The notes below the pieces were generated by a model. It saw only the letters and a program-made list of their open reading frames with translations, had not been told where the DNA came from and ran no database searches. Shown piece after piece: positions 17,906-26,118 of a stretch of DNA of 64,000 nt. A program made the translations under genes and the position numbers. The DNA is taken from positions 1 through 64,000 of the forward strand of contig JALFWB010000021.1 in assembly GCA_022787425.1 (NCBI GenBank), given 5' to 3'. Numbering within the stretch: position 1 is the stretch's first letter; every line of letters starts with the position of its first letter. This DNA comes from Akkermansia sp. (GTDB taxonomy: Bacteria; Verrucomicrobiota; Verrucomicrobiia; Verrucomicrobiales; Akkermansiaceae).

Positions 17906-19369
17906 ATGTCACAAGAAGATACAGAATACAATAAAGACACAGATGCTTCGCTCATCGAGGCTGCCGCAGGAGGTGACGAGACTATCGTTCGACTGCTCTT
18001 GGAGAAGGGCGCAAACATCGAAGCGACGAACGGGGATGGTAATACTCCGCTCATCTTGGCTGCCGAGTCTGGCCACGAGGCTGTCGTGAGCCTCCTCCTG
18101 GAGCATGGCGCGAACATCGAAGCGAAGGACGAGTACGGCTATACTCCGCTCATCGAGGCTGCCGGGCGTGGGCACAAGGCTGTCGTGAGCCTCCTCCTGG
18201 AGCATGGCGCGAACATCGAAGCGAAGAACAAGTACGGCTATACTCCGCTCATCTTGGCTGCATGGGAAGGCCACGAGGCTGTCGTGCGGCTACTCTTGGA
18301 GAAGGTCGCGAACATCGAAGCGAAGGGCCGGAACGACAATACTCCGCTCATCGAGGCTGCATGGGAAGGCCACGAGGCAGTCGTGCGGCTACTCTTGGAG
18401 CATGGCGCGAACACCGAAGCGAAGGACAGAGGCGACAATACTCCGCTCATCAGGGCTGCCGGGAGAGGGCACGAGGCTGTCGTGAGCCTCCTCCTGGAGC
18501 ATGGCGCGAACATCGAAGCGAAGGGCCGTTACGGCAATACTCCGCTCATCAGGGCTGCCGGGAGTGGGCACAAGGCTGTCGTGAGCCTCCTCCTGGAGCA
18601 TGGCGCGAACGTCGAAGCGAAGAACGAGGACGGCAATACTCCGCTCATCGAGGCTGCCGGGTGTGGGCACAAGGCTGTCGTGAGCCTCCTCCTAGAGCAT
18701 GGCGCGAACATCGAAGCGAAGGATGGTGCTCTGCTCATCGCGGCTGCCGCAGGAGGTGACGAGACTATCGTTCGACTGCTCTTGGAGAAGGGCGCGAACA
18801 TCGAAGCGAAGAACGAGGACGGCAATACTCCGCTCATCAAGGCTGCCTGGCGTGGGCACGAGGCTGTCGTGAGCCTCCTCCTGGAGCATGGCACGAACAT
18901 CGAAGCAAAGGACAGTCACGGCGATACTCCGCTCATCAAGGCTGCCTGGCGTGGGCACGAGGCTGTCGTGAGCCTCCTCCTGGAGCATGGCGCGAACATC
19001 GAAGCGAAGGACGGTGCTTCGCTCATCAAGGCTGCCGAGTACGGCTACAAGGCTGTCGTGCGGCTGCTCTTGAAGAAGGGCGCGAACATCGAAGCGAAGT
19101 CTGATTCCGGCAATACTCCGCTCATCGAGGCTGCCTGGCGTGGGCACAAGGATGTCGTGCGGCTGCTCTTGAAGAAGGGCGCGTACATCGAAGCGAAGGA
19201 CATGGACGGCAATACTCCGCTCATCGAGGCTGCCTGTCATGGGCATAAGGCTGTCGTGCGCCTCCTCCTGGAGCATGGCGCGAATAGCGATGCGACAAAC
19301 CGGGAAGGCTACACAGCCTACGACTGTGCGAAAAAGACTTCTATTCGGCAAATCCTCCGTTCCTATTGA
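17906..19369 (+). CDS. Ankyrin-repeat protein with near-identical 99-bp repeats
   Basis: A 487-residue protein with 14 ankyrin repeats of the form TPLIEAAGRGHKAVVSLLLEHGANIEAKDxxGN and a capping segment (TAYDCAKKTSIRQILRSY). Repeats are similar at the DNA level, not only in protein, so they arose recently by duplication. Repeat 9 copies repeat 1 (GGDETIVRLLLEKG), and repeats 8 and 11 share the same short deletion (AKDGA). The MSQEDTEYNKD start at 17906 is preferred to the upstream ATG at 17864. There is no signal peptide. Likely a cytosolic binding or immunity protein; target unknown. Confidence 0.9.
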   Translation: MSQEDTEYNKDTDASLIEAAAGGDETIVRLLLEKGANIEATNGDGNTPLILAAESGHEAVVSLLLEHGANIEAKDEYGYTPLIEAAGRGHKAVVSLLLEHGANIEAKNKYGYTPLILAAWEGHEAVVRLLLEKVANIEAKGRNDNTPLIEAAWEGHEAVVRLLLEHGANTEAKDRGDNTPLIRAAGRGHEAVVSLLLEHGANIEAKGRYGNTPLIRAAGSGHKAVVSLLLEHGANVEAKNEDGNTPLIEAAGCGHKAVVSLLLEHGANIEAKDGALLIAAAAGGDETIVRLLLEKGANIEAKNEDGNTPLIKAAWRGHEAVVSLLLEHGTNIEAKDSHGDTPLIKAAWRGHEAVVSLLLEHGANIEAKDGASLIKAAEYGYKAVVRLLLKKGANIEAKSDSGNTPLIEAAWRGHKDVVRLLLKKGAYIEAKDMDGNTPLIEAACHGHKAVVRLLLEHGANSDATNREGYTAYDCAKKTSIRQILRSY

Positions 19370-19620
19370 CCTTCAGACTCTCGCTCTTTATCTCCATGCG
19401 CTGAAAAAGCACGGATGCCTACAGATTCACGCTGAAGTCAGGCCTTGAGGAGGGCAATATCAGCCTCCTCAAGGTTGTCGGCTCAACTCACATCCGGGTC
19501 CGGCAACAAGAATTGACCTGATGGCAGAGCATTTTCGGAACAAGGCTTGCATCACCACAACTGCAAGGCGGAGATCGTTCTTCTCCGTCTACTGTTCATG
19601 GCATCATCCGGCGAACCTTT
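19370..19620. other. Intergenic region with a repeat-like segment
   Basis: 251 bp without a supported gene. Bases about 19503-19562 resemble bases about 32815-32872 before another immunity-like gene (shared blocks GGCAGAG, CGGAACA and TGCAT). Confidence 0.35.
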
Positions 19621-20850
19621 TCAGCGTGAGGGCGGCATACCGTATTCGAGGACCAAGGCGGCCTCGCTTTCGAGGGAGCTGATCTCCTGCCGGATGAGTT
19701 CCCGGCGCATTTTCAGCAGGGCGTTCTTGCGTTCCAGATATTCCGTAGCATTCTGTGGAACACTTTTCTCCAGGTAGTCAATGCGTTTGTGCATGTAGGC
19801 GCGCCAGTTCTGATACTCCTTCACGCTGCTCATCAGCTGGCTGAGCTTCACCTTGTGTTCAAACATGGAGGCCTGCACCTCTCGCTTGGCCAGTTCGTAA
19901 TCCATTTTGCTCTTCTGGTAACTGTCCCAGGTGCGCAGCTTGGTATCCATGGTGTAGCTGACACTCAGGCTGATTTTGGTGTCTCGGCTGTCCATGAATG
20001 TGCCGCTGTAGGTGCCGCCGGTGGAGGAGAAGAGGGAGGGGCTGTACAAGCTGGTGTTGATGGTGGGCAGATATTGCAGCATAATGCTGTATTGGGCCAT
20101 GCGAGCCTTCTCCAGCTGCATGACGAAGCCGCAGATAACAAGCGGGTCCAGGCGGTGTACTTTGTTGCGGTAGTAGTCCCAGGTAACATGCGGCACGCCC
20201 TCCGGCAGAATGACCCATCGTGCGCTGTAATCTCCCAGCGTTTTAGCCATCATCTGCCAGTTTTCCGTGTCACTCTTCGTGCGCTTGAATTGCTCTTCCG
20301 GTGAGTCTGTGGGGGTCTCTTGCTCCTTGTCCAGCTCCTCGAGTTTCTTGTTCAACTCTGCTTGGCGCACGGCCTTGTAGAGGGCGGCGGTAATCTCCCT
20401 GTCCTTGCCCTCGCGTGCTTTGATGTTGGCAAAAGAGGTGACCTTGGAGGAATAAACGCGGTAGGGCAGCTGCGTGAGCTGGGGTAGGTTGAAGGTGACG
20501 TTGATGGAGGAATTAACATTGTCGCTCGGCAAGCGGCGGGCCAAGTCGTGCAGCGAGGTGTTCATGTAGGTGTAGAACGACATGCCGGGGATGAGATCCG
20601 TATAGACGGAGGTTTCATCGCGTTTCGATTGAGCGATCTGTTGGTCCAGACGCTGAATTTCGGCATTGTTGCGGGCCATCATGGCCAGGGCTTGGTTCCA
20701 GGAAATAGTGCGGACGGGGAGCTCCTCCCACAGGGGCTGTTGATCATATTGCGCTGCGAGCTCGGCAGATTTGCGGTCAACAAGTTTCTGCAGGTTGCAG
20801 CCCGTGAGCAGCAGGGCTGCGGGCAGGAGGAGGAGAAGGGGGTGTTTCAT
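19621..20850 (-). CDS. TolC-family outer-membrane lipoprotein
   Basis: A 409-residue protein with a lipoprotein signal (MKHPLLLLLPAALLLTGC). A long helical domain begins ISWNQALAMMARNNAEIQRLDQQIAQSKRDE, typical of TolC-like outer-membrane efflux proteins, with two repeated helical halves and beta-strand-like parts (FYTYMNTSLHD..., KISLSVSYTMDTKL). It would form the outer-membrane exit duct of an efflux system, but no inner-membrane pump or adaptor is adjacent. The MFS gene lies 24 bp upstream on the same strand and is probably cotranscribed. Confidence 0.75.
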   Translation of the reverse strand: MKHPLLLLLPAALLLTGCNLQKLVDRKSAELAAQYDQQPLWEELPVRTISWNQALAMMARNNAEIQRLDQQIAQSKRDETSVYTDLIPGMSFYTYMNTSLHDLARRLPSDNVNSSINVTFNLPQLTQLPYRVYSSKVTSFANIKAREGKDREITAALYKAVRQAELNKKLEELDKEQETPTDSPEEQFKRTKSDTENWQMMAKTLGDYSARWVILPEGVPHVTWDYYRNKVHRLDPLVICGFVMQLEKARMAQYSIMLQYLPTINTSLYSPSLFSSTGGTYSGTFMDSRDTKISLSVSYTMDTKLRTWDSYQKSKMDYELAKREVQASMFEHKVKLSQLMSSVKEYQNWRAYMHKRIDYLEKSVPQNATEYLERKNALLKMRRELIRQEISSLESEAALVLEYGMPPSR

Positions 20851-20874
20851 GGCGGAGAGGGAAGGGGGCGTAAG

Positions 20875-22158
20875 TCAGCGGTGCAGTGTTTTCAGATTAC
20901 AGATTTGGTAGATGGCGACCATCAGGCTGGTGCCGGCAAGAAAGGCGAATTGTCCGGAGGGGGAAATGCCCAGTAGCTTGAGCGATAACTGAACACCGAC
21001 GGCCAGCATGCCCAGGAAGCAGTCGACTAAGTTACCGGCGGCGATCACGTCCCCGCGCTTGTCGTCATCCGCGCAGTCCTGCAGCAGAGCATTCAGCGGT
21101 ACCAAATAGCCGGAAGCGATGAAGCCGGTGAAAAACAGGGAGGCATAGAAGAGTATCGTGCCATATTCCGCCGTTGCTAAAAGGACGCAGCCCAGCACCA
21201 TGCCCAAGCCTCCTATGGGCACAAGCCACAGCCGCACCCGTTTGCCGCAGATGAGGGAGGCGATGACGCCGCCCAACACGGACCCGCCGCTCAGCCACAT
21301 CATCAGGAGGGCGGAGTCCTGTTGCTGGCCGAGCACGTTCATGAAGCCTTCGGCAGCCGGGTTGCCTTCCTCTGCCGCTTGCAGCACGATGAGCAGTACC
21401 GTGCCGGCGATGAACCAGAAATAACCGATGCCGATTTCGCTGTTCAGCAGCACGCGTTTCTCCCCCAGCAGGCGCAGTTGCCCGAAGTGGCGCCACAGGA
21501 GGTTCCACTCGAAGGGGCGATTACTTTCCGCCGGGAACATGGGCAGGCGAAAGGCAAGGTAGATGACCCACAGGGCGATACCCGTGCAGCAGAGGGCAGG
21601 CCAGGCAGCGGCTTCCCATCCGGCTTCCGGGCCCCAGCTCCTTAGGAGGTAGTAGACGATAAACAGGGCGGCAATCTGCCCCACCAGAAGCGCCAGCAGG
21701 GAGGCCATCTCGGTGATGCCGCTGGCAAAGCCGATATGCTCCGTGCCTACCAGGTTTTTAATGATGCCTTTCTTGCCGGGGCTGAAAAACATGGCTTGCA
21801 CGCAGAAACAACTGAAGAAGAACAGGGTGACCCACAGGCTGTGCAGGAAGAGTCCGGCTGCTACACCCAGAATGACAAGACCCTGCAGTAGAACGGTGGC
21901 GCGCAGGAGTTTCGTTTTGCTCCAGCGGTCTGCTACCCAACCCGCCAGCGGGGAGAAGAGGACGAAGGGCAGCACGATGAGCACGGACAGCGGGTATTGC
22001 AGGTCGACCTCGAAGTTCATGGTTCCCACCATCCAGATGCCCAGAGCAATGAGCATGAATTGGATGCCCTTCTCGTTCAGTGAATTGGCAGCGGTGATGA
22101 TGACCAAGCTGCGGAATGCCCGCCAGTTGACTTCCTTCTGCTCGTGATTGCTTGCCAT
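20875..22158 (-). CDS. MFS transporter, LplT-like
   Basis: A 427-residue inner-membrane protein with about 12 hydrophobic segments. The segments NSLNEKGIQFMLIALGIW, LAGWVADRWSKTKLLRATVLLQGLVI and FFSPGKKGIIKNLVGTEHIGFASGITEMASLLALLVGQ match the lysophospholipid-transporter branch of the MFS. In other bacteria LplT is paired with the acyl-ACP synthetase Aas; an Aas-like ligase lies about 4 kb away here, not adjacent. The start at 22158 is set by a TATACT box ending 6 nt upstream. Cotranscribed with the TolC-like gene. Confidence 0.75.
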   Translation of the reverse strand: MASNHEQKEVNWRAFRSLVIITAANSLNEKGIQFMLIALGIWMVGTMNFEVDLQYPLSVLIVLPFVLFSPLAGWVADRWSKTKLLRATVLLQGLVILGVAAGLFLHSLWVTLFFFSCFCVQAMFFSPGKKGIIKNLVGTEHIGFASGITEMASLLALLVGQIAALFIVYYLLRSWGPEAGWEAAAWPALCCTGIALWVIYLAFRLPMFPAESNRPFEWNLLWRHFGQLRLLGEKRVLLNSEIGIGYFWFIAGTVLLIVLQAAEEGNPAAEGFMNVLGQQQDSALLMMWLSGGSVLGGVIASLICGKRVRLWLVPIGGLGMVLGCVLLATAEYGTILFYASLFFTGFIASGYLVPLNALLQDCADDDKRGDVIAAGNLVDCFLGMLAVGVQLSLKLLGISPSGQFAFLAGTSLMVAIYQICNLKTLHR

Positions 22159-22164
22159 GCCGCC

Positions 22165-22170
22165 AGTATA
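22165..22170 (-). promoter_or_regulatory. -10 box of the LplT-like gene
   Basis: TATACT on the minus strand, 6 nt before the ATG at 22158. No clear -35 is seen. Another near-leaderless arrangement. Confidence 0.45.
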
Positions 22171-22281
22171 GCGCAAAACCGTTCGGGGGGGAAGTGCATT
22201 GTGTGTATGCGGTGCAAAAAGCGTCTTCTCGGCGTTTCTTGCTTGCTTTTTCGGGCCATCTGTGGTAAAGATGAAAGAGAT

Positions 22282-24525
22282 ATGAATACTTTTTCGTCTA
22301 TGATTCGGGATGCTCGGGTGGTGCGTTGTGCTGTGTGTGTGTGTGCTCTGGCTCTTGCTTTGGGGGCATGCCGGGATAAGGGGAAGACCCCCGCTTTCGA
22401 GTGGACTTCTGTGATGGTGAGCAGCCCTCTGCCGGAGGCTGCGGCGTTGGTAGCGCGCGTCACCCCGGAGGCGGATGGGTTGGTACTGTTCCGGGTTGAC
22501 CCGGCACTGAAGACGGCGGTACTTTCCGAGTCCGGGGGCAAGCTGCTGATCACCGCCCCGAACACGGCGGAGGCGGTGCGTGGGTATGGGTACTATCTGC
22601 GCCACTTGGCCGGGGTGCATCTCTCTTGGAATGGTGACCATGGTAGCTGTGTGGCGTCCGGCGGAATGGTGAATCTGCCGAAGTCGCCGGTGACCGTGCC
22701 GGCAACGCTTCCGTATAACTATGCGCTGAACTACTGTACCCTCAGCTACACCGGTGTGCATTGGGACAAGGAGCGCTGGGGAAAGGAGATTGACCGCTTG
22801 GCTTTGAATGGCTATCGCTACATGTTGGTGACCCCCGGGCTGGAGAAGGTGACGGCGGAGTTCCTGCGGGAGCTCGGCTGCCCGGCGGAGAAGATCCGGG
22901 CCTACATTGCCAACCCGGCTTTCGCTGCTTGGTGGAATATGGGGAATTTGGAGGGCGCGGGCGGTCCGGTGAGTGATACGCTGATTGAGAGTGAGGCCGA
23001 GCTGGGTCGCTTTATGGTGCAGCGTTTGAAGTCTCTGGGTATGGAGCCCGTGCTGCAGGGGTATGTGGGCTTCTTGCCGCATGATTTTGCCCCGGCGGGT
23101 GCTCATGTACTGCCGCAGGGGAACTGGTGCGGGCACTTTGTGCGTCCGTCGGTGCTGGATCCCACCTGTGACTCTTTCCCTCGTGTGGCGGCACTGTGGT
23201 ATGACAAGCTGCAGAGTGTCTACGGCGTGCAGGGAACGGCTTTCGGCGGGGAGTTGTTCCACGAGGGCGGTAAGTCGAAGGGAGTAGATGTTACGGCGGC
23301 GGCTCGTGCGGTGCAGTCTGCCATGCCGGGTAAGTCGCTGTGGCTGGTGCAGGCCTGGGGGCATAATCCCACTAAGGAGCTGCTGGCGGGGTTGGATTCT
23401 AAGCGTACGCTGATTCTGGCTTTGGAGAAGAATATGGCGGCCAAGTCGCCGCAGAAAAATTATAACGGACTGCCCTATGTGTGGTGCGAGCTCTTGAATT
23501 TCGGCGGCAATCACGGACTCTACGGCGGTGTACCGATGGTTGCGGGCTTGCCTGCGGATATGGGCGGGGCATCGGGCTTCGGTTTGCTGTCGGAGGGGGT
23601 GGAGACGAATCCTTTCTACTATGAGTTGTTCCATGACCGCATGAACAGCGGCGGGCCGATTGATACGGAGGCGTTTATCAAGCGTTATGTGAAGTCGCGC
23701 TATGGTAAGGAGTCGCCGCAGGCGGAAGAGGCGTTCCGATTGCTGAGCCGCTCGGTGTATGCGCCTAAGTCTATCCGTGAGGGGTGCTTGGAGAGTATCC
23801 TGTGCGCCCGGCCTTCGCTCGATGCACGCAAGGCGAGTACGTGGTCGGACCCGAATATGTACTACGATCCCAAGGACGTGGAGGAGGCGCTGCGGCAGTT
23901 ACTGGCTGCCGGGCCCATCGATGCGGAGACATACCGCTACGACCTGACGGATCTGTGCCGACAGGTGATTGCTGACCGTGCCCGCGTGCGACTGGCGGCG
24001 TGCAAGGCGGCCTTCGCGGCGAAGGATGTGGCGGCTTTCACGAAGGAGTATCAGGCTTTCTTGGCTCTCATCAAGGACTCTGCCGAGGTGCTGGCCACAT
24101 CGAAGGATTTCCTCCTCGGTGAGTTCCTGCGCGGTGCTGCCAATCGTGGCACTACTCCGCAGGATAAGGCGGCCATGACCCGCGCCGTCAAGCGCCTCAT
24201 CACCACTTGGGCCCCCGTCATCGGGCAGTTGGATGACTACGCCCACCGCCAGTTCTCGGAGCTGATGTCGCACTACTACTACCACCGCTGGGAGGCTTTC
24301 TTCCAATCCCGCCTCCGCGAGCTCGGCGGCACCGCTTCTGCCGATGAACTCGGCCGCGCCGGCGAAGGTACCACTACCAACAACGGCGAAGCCGTGGCCA
24401 CCGGCTACGAGAAGAACAAGAACGTTGATGAAATCGAGCTCGCCTTCCCCGACTCCGACATCCCCCTCCTCCTCACCCCTCAGGGCGACATCCATACCAT
24501 AGCCAAGCGCATTCTGGGGGAATAA
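22282..24525 (+). CDS. GH89 alpha-N-acetylglucosaminidase lipoprotein
   Basis: Removes alpha-linked GlcNAc, for example from gastric mucin caps. The 747-residue protein has a lipobox (LALALGAC). Its family motifs run in order: GYGYYLRHLAGVHLSWNGDH, NYCTLSYTGVHWDKERWGKEIDRLALNGYRYMLV, WWNMGNLEGAGGPV, GTAFGGELFHEGGKS (acid/base region, residue about 320), LWLVQAWGHNP, PYVWCELLNFGGNHGLYGGVPMV and SEGVETNPFYYELFHDR (nucleophile region). The domain plan and length fit NAGLU-type GH89. The start at 22282 gives the lipoprotein signal. With FucU and M60 nearby it fits mucin use. Confidence 0.92.
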   Translation: MNTFSSMIRDARVVRCAVCVCALALALGACRDKGKTPAFEWTSVMVSSPLPEAAALVARVTPEADGLVLFRVDPALKTAVLSESGGKLLITAPNTAEAVRGYGYYLRHLAGVHLSWNGDHGSCVASGGMVNLPKSPVTVPATLPYNYALNYCTLSYTGVHWDKERWGKEIDRLALNGYRYMLVTPGLEKVTAEFLRELGCPAEKIRAYIANPAFAAWWNMGNLEGAGGPVSDTLIESEAELGRFMVQRLKSLGMEPVLQGYVGFLPHDFAPAGAHVLPQGNWCGHFVRPSVLDPTCDSFPRVAALWYDKLQSVYGVQGTAFGGELFHEGGKSKGVDVTAAARAVQSAMPGKSLWLVQAWGHNPTKELLAGLDSKRTLILALEKNMAAKSPQKNYNGLPYVWCELLNFGGNHGLYGGVPMVAGLPADMGGASGFGLLSEGVETNPFYYELFHDRMNSGGPIDTEAFIKRYVKSRYGKESPQAEEAFRLLSRSVYAPKSIREGCLESILCARPSLDARKASTWSDPNMYYDPKDVEEALRQLLAAGPIDAETYRYDLTDLCRQVIADRARVRLAACKAAFAAKDVAAFTKEYQAFLALIKDSAEVLATSKDFLLGEFLRGAANRGTTPQDKAAMTRAVKRLITTWAPVIGQLDDYAHRQFSELMSHYYYHRWEAFFQSRLRELGGTASADELGRAGEGTTTNNGEAVATGYEKNKNVDEIELAFPDSDIPLLLTPQGDIHTIAKRILGE

Positions 24526-24530
24526 GCCTT

Positions 24531-24564
24531 CAATGCCACCTCCCCGCCCGGGGAGGTGGCATTG
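24531..24564 (+). terminator. 16-bp-stem hairpin after the GH89 gene
   Basis: A perfect inverted repeat of 16 bp with a 2-nt centre starts 6 nt after the GH89 stop. There is no T-tract. Its right arm runs into the -35 box of the next promoter. Confidence 0.6.
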
Positions 24565-24590
24565 ACAATTTCTCTCGGAAATGGTACAAT
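24562..24590 (+). promoter_or_regulatory. promoter of the GT-C-like gene
   Basis: TTGACA (24562-24567), 17-nt spacer, TACAAT (24585-24590), near consensus. The first bases of the -35 lie in the hairpin arm of the preceding terminator. Confidence 0.7.
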
Positions 24591-24624
24591 GCTCTCGGTT
24601 ACTTCTGCAGACAAGTTGTTTACG

Positions 24625-25998
24625 ATGGCATCTCATTTCAGAAAAATATACTTTCCCCTCCTCTTGGCTTTGGTTGCTTGGTTGCTTCTCTTCTTCGTGT
24701 TAGGAGAGAAGCCGGCTCTGACCAATGACACGATAGGGCAGTTCAATTTGTTGGATAGGGGTATTTATCTTAACTGGAAACCCGCGTTATATCAGGCTTT
24801 CTTGGCGTTATGCCGAATGCTCATCGGATGCGAACACGCAGCGTATTTGGCCTTCATTTTTCAGATATTTTTCGCTTTTGTCGGTATTGTACTCATTTCG
24901 TTGTCGCTGTATAGAAAATCATCTCCGCTGTTCCTGTGGCTTCCCTTGGTGACCGGCTTCTTTTTTGTAAAGGGATGTGGTATGCATGTGATCGGTAACG
25001 ATACCATGTTTGCATCCTCTTTTCTGTTGGCAACCGGTATGTTTCTTTTTGCCCTACAGATTGAACAACGCTTCCTCCGTTGGGGACTCGCCATCCTTGC
25101 CTTCCCCGTGATGGTATTTGCCTTGGCTATGCGTCATAATGGTTTCCCGCTCATTCTTTGTGCCTTGTTTTATTTTTGCTATATCATTAATAAAAAGATC
25201 TTACGCAGTGCGATTTTATCTGTTGTTGCCTTGGTTGCCATGGTAGGAGCTATTGAGCTTTCTAATTCCTCACTGAATGTGCGAAAATCGTATCCGTTGA
25301 ATGTATCATTTGCGGATGATTTGATGAATCTCAGTATCATGCACGGAAAGTGGAGTAGCTTTCTTCTTGAGGAGCCCGATGCTTGGTATGCAAAACACGA
25401 TTTGAGTAAATCCGGATGGGCTGTGAGAGCTGATATCGGGAACGGATACCCATATATTTTCACACTTGAACGACAGACAGACAGAGTGTTCCATGATCGG
25501 ATAAAGAATGCATGGATAGAGGAGGTGAAAGAGCACCCGATCGATTACATTAATTTGAAACTACTTCTTTTTCATCAAACCCTTGTTGGTGGACGTTCCC
25601 TTCCCTTCATCGATAACCTGTTCACCTGTAAATATCCGAATACCGGGGTTGCATTGCATGACGTGTATGATTGGCGGTGCTACATCTCATACCAATTCTG
25701 TATGGTAGCCGTGATTCCCTGGCTTACATGGCTGGGAATACCTACAGCCTTTTGGCTTGCACGTCGTCGAGGAAGGTGGAATTTGTCACGACAACTGCTG
25801 TTGCCCCTCATGCTTGCCTTAGGGGTTTTAGGCTATGTTTTTACCTTCCTTCCCTTTACGTTAGCCCCGACAGAATGGCGTTTTTACACGCCTCAAGCTG
25901 CTTTATCCATTGTGGCACTGCTCATTGCTGCCGGGTATCTTATAACATTCTATCGGAAGGGTGCAGAGGGGTGCTCTCCGATGGAATGTGCTGACTGA
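24625..25998 (+). CDS. Polytopic membrane protein, GT-C glycosyltransferase-like
   Basis: A 457-residue protein with about 10-11 hydrophobic segments and a soluble stretch near residues 220-330. An early loop has LTNDTIGQFNLLDRGIYLNWKPALYQAFLALC, where the acidic residue after the first membrane segment resembles the catalytic region of GT-C enzymes, and a MRHNGFPLI loop follows later. This suggests transfer from a polyprenyl-linked sugar to a surface polymer, but the family is not certain. GC is lower than in the neighbours. The start at 24625 is chosen for the basic residues before the first helix. Confidence 0.5.
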   Translation: MASHFRKIYFPLLLALVAWLLLFFVLGEKPALTNDTIGQFNLLDRGIYLNWKPALYQAFLALCRMLIGCEHAAYLAFIFQIFFAFVGIVLISLSLYRKSSPLFLWLPLVTGFFFVKGCGMHVIGNDTMFASSFLLATGMFLFALQIEQRFLRWGLAILAFPVMVFALAMRHNGFPLILCALFYFCYIINKKILRSAILSVVALVAMVGAIELSNSSLNVRKSYPLNVSFADDLMNLSIMHGKWSSFLLEEPDAWYAKHDLSKSGWAVRADIGNGYPYIFTLERQTDRVFHDRIKNAWIEEVKEHPIDYINLKLLLFHQTLVGGRSLPFIDNLFTCKYPNTGVALHDVYDWRCYISYQFCMVAVIPWLTWLGIPTAFWLARRRGRWNLSRQLLLPLMLALGVLGYVFTFLPFTLAPTEWRFYTPQAALSIVALLIAAGYLITFYRKGAEGCSPMECAD

Positions 25999-26118
25999 CG
26001 CTCTTTGCTATAAGTCACCTCTTCTTGGTTACATCGGTGTAGAGAGACGCAGCCCCACACGGACCTCATGTGCTGTCTCAAGAGTTCTTCGCCTGAGGTC
26101 CGATGCGGCTAAGCACCG

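Noticed and set aside
17906..19369. Regular ~99-bp DNA repeats as a CRISPR array or satellite
   Set aside because: The repeats are in one long open frame and translate to canonical ankyrin units; there are no unique spacers.
22159..23634. N-terminal extension of the LplT-like protein to 23634
   Set aside because: The extension is antisense to GH89 and cytosolic in composition; the promoter and natural MFS N-terminus place the start at 22158.
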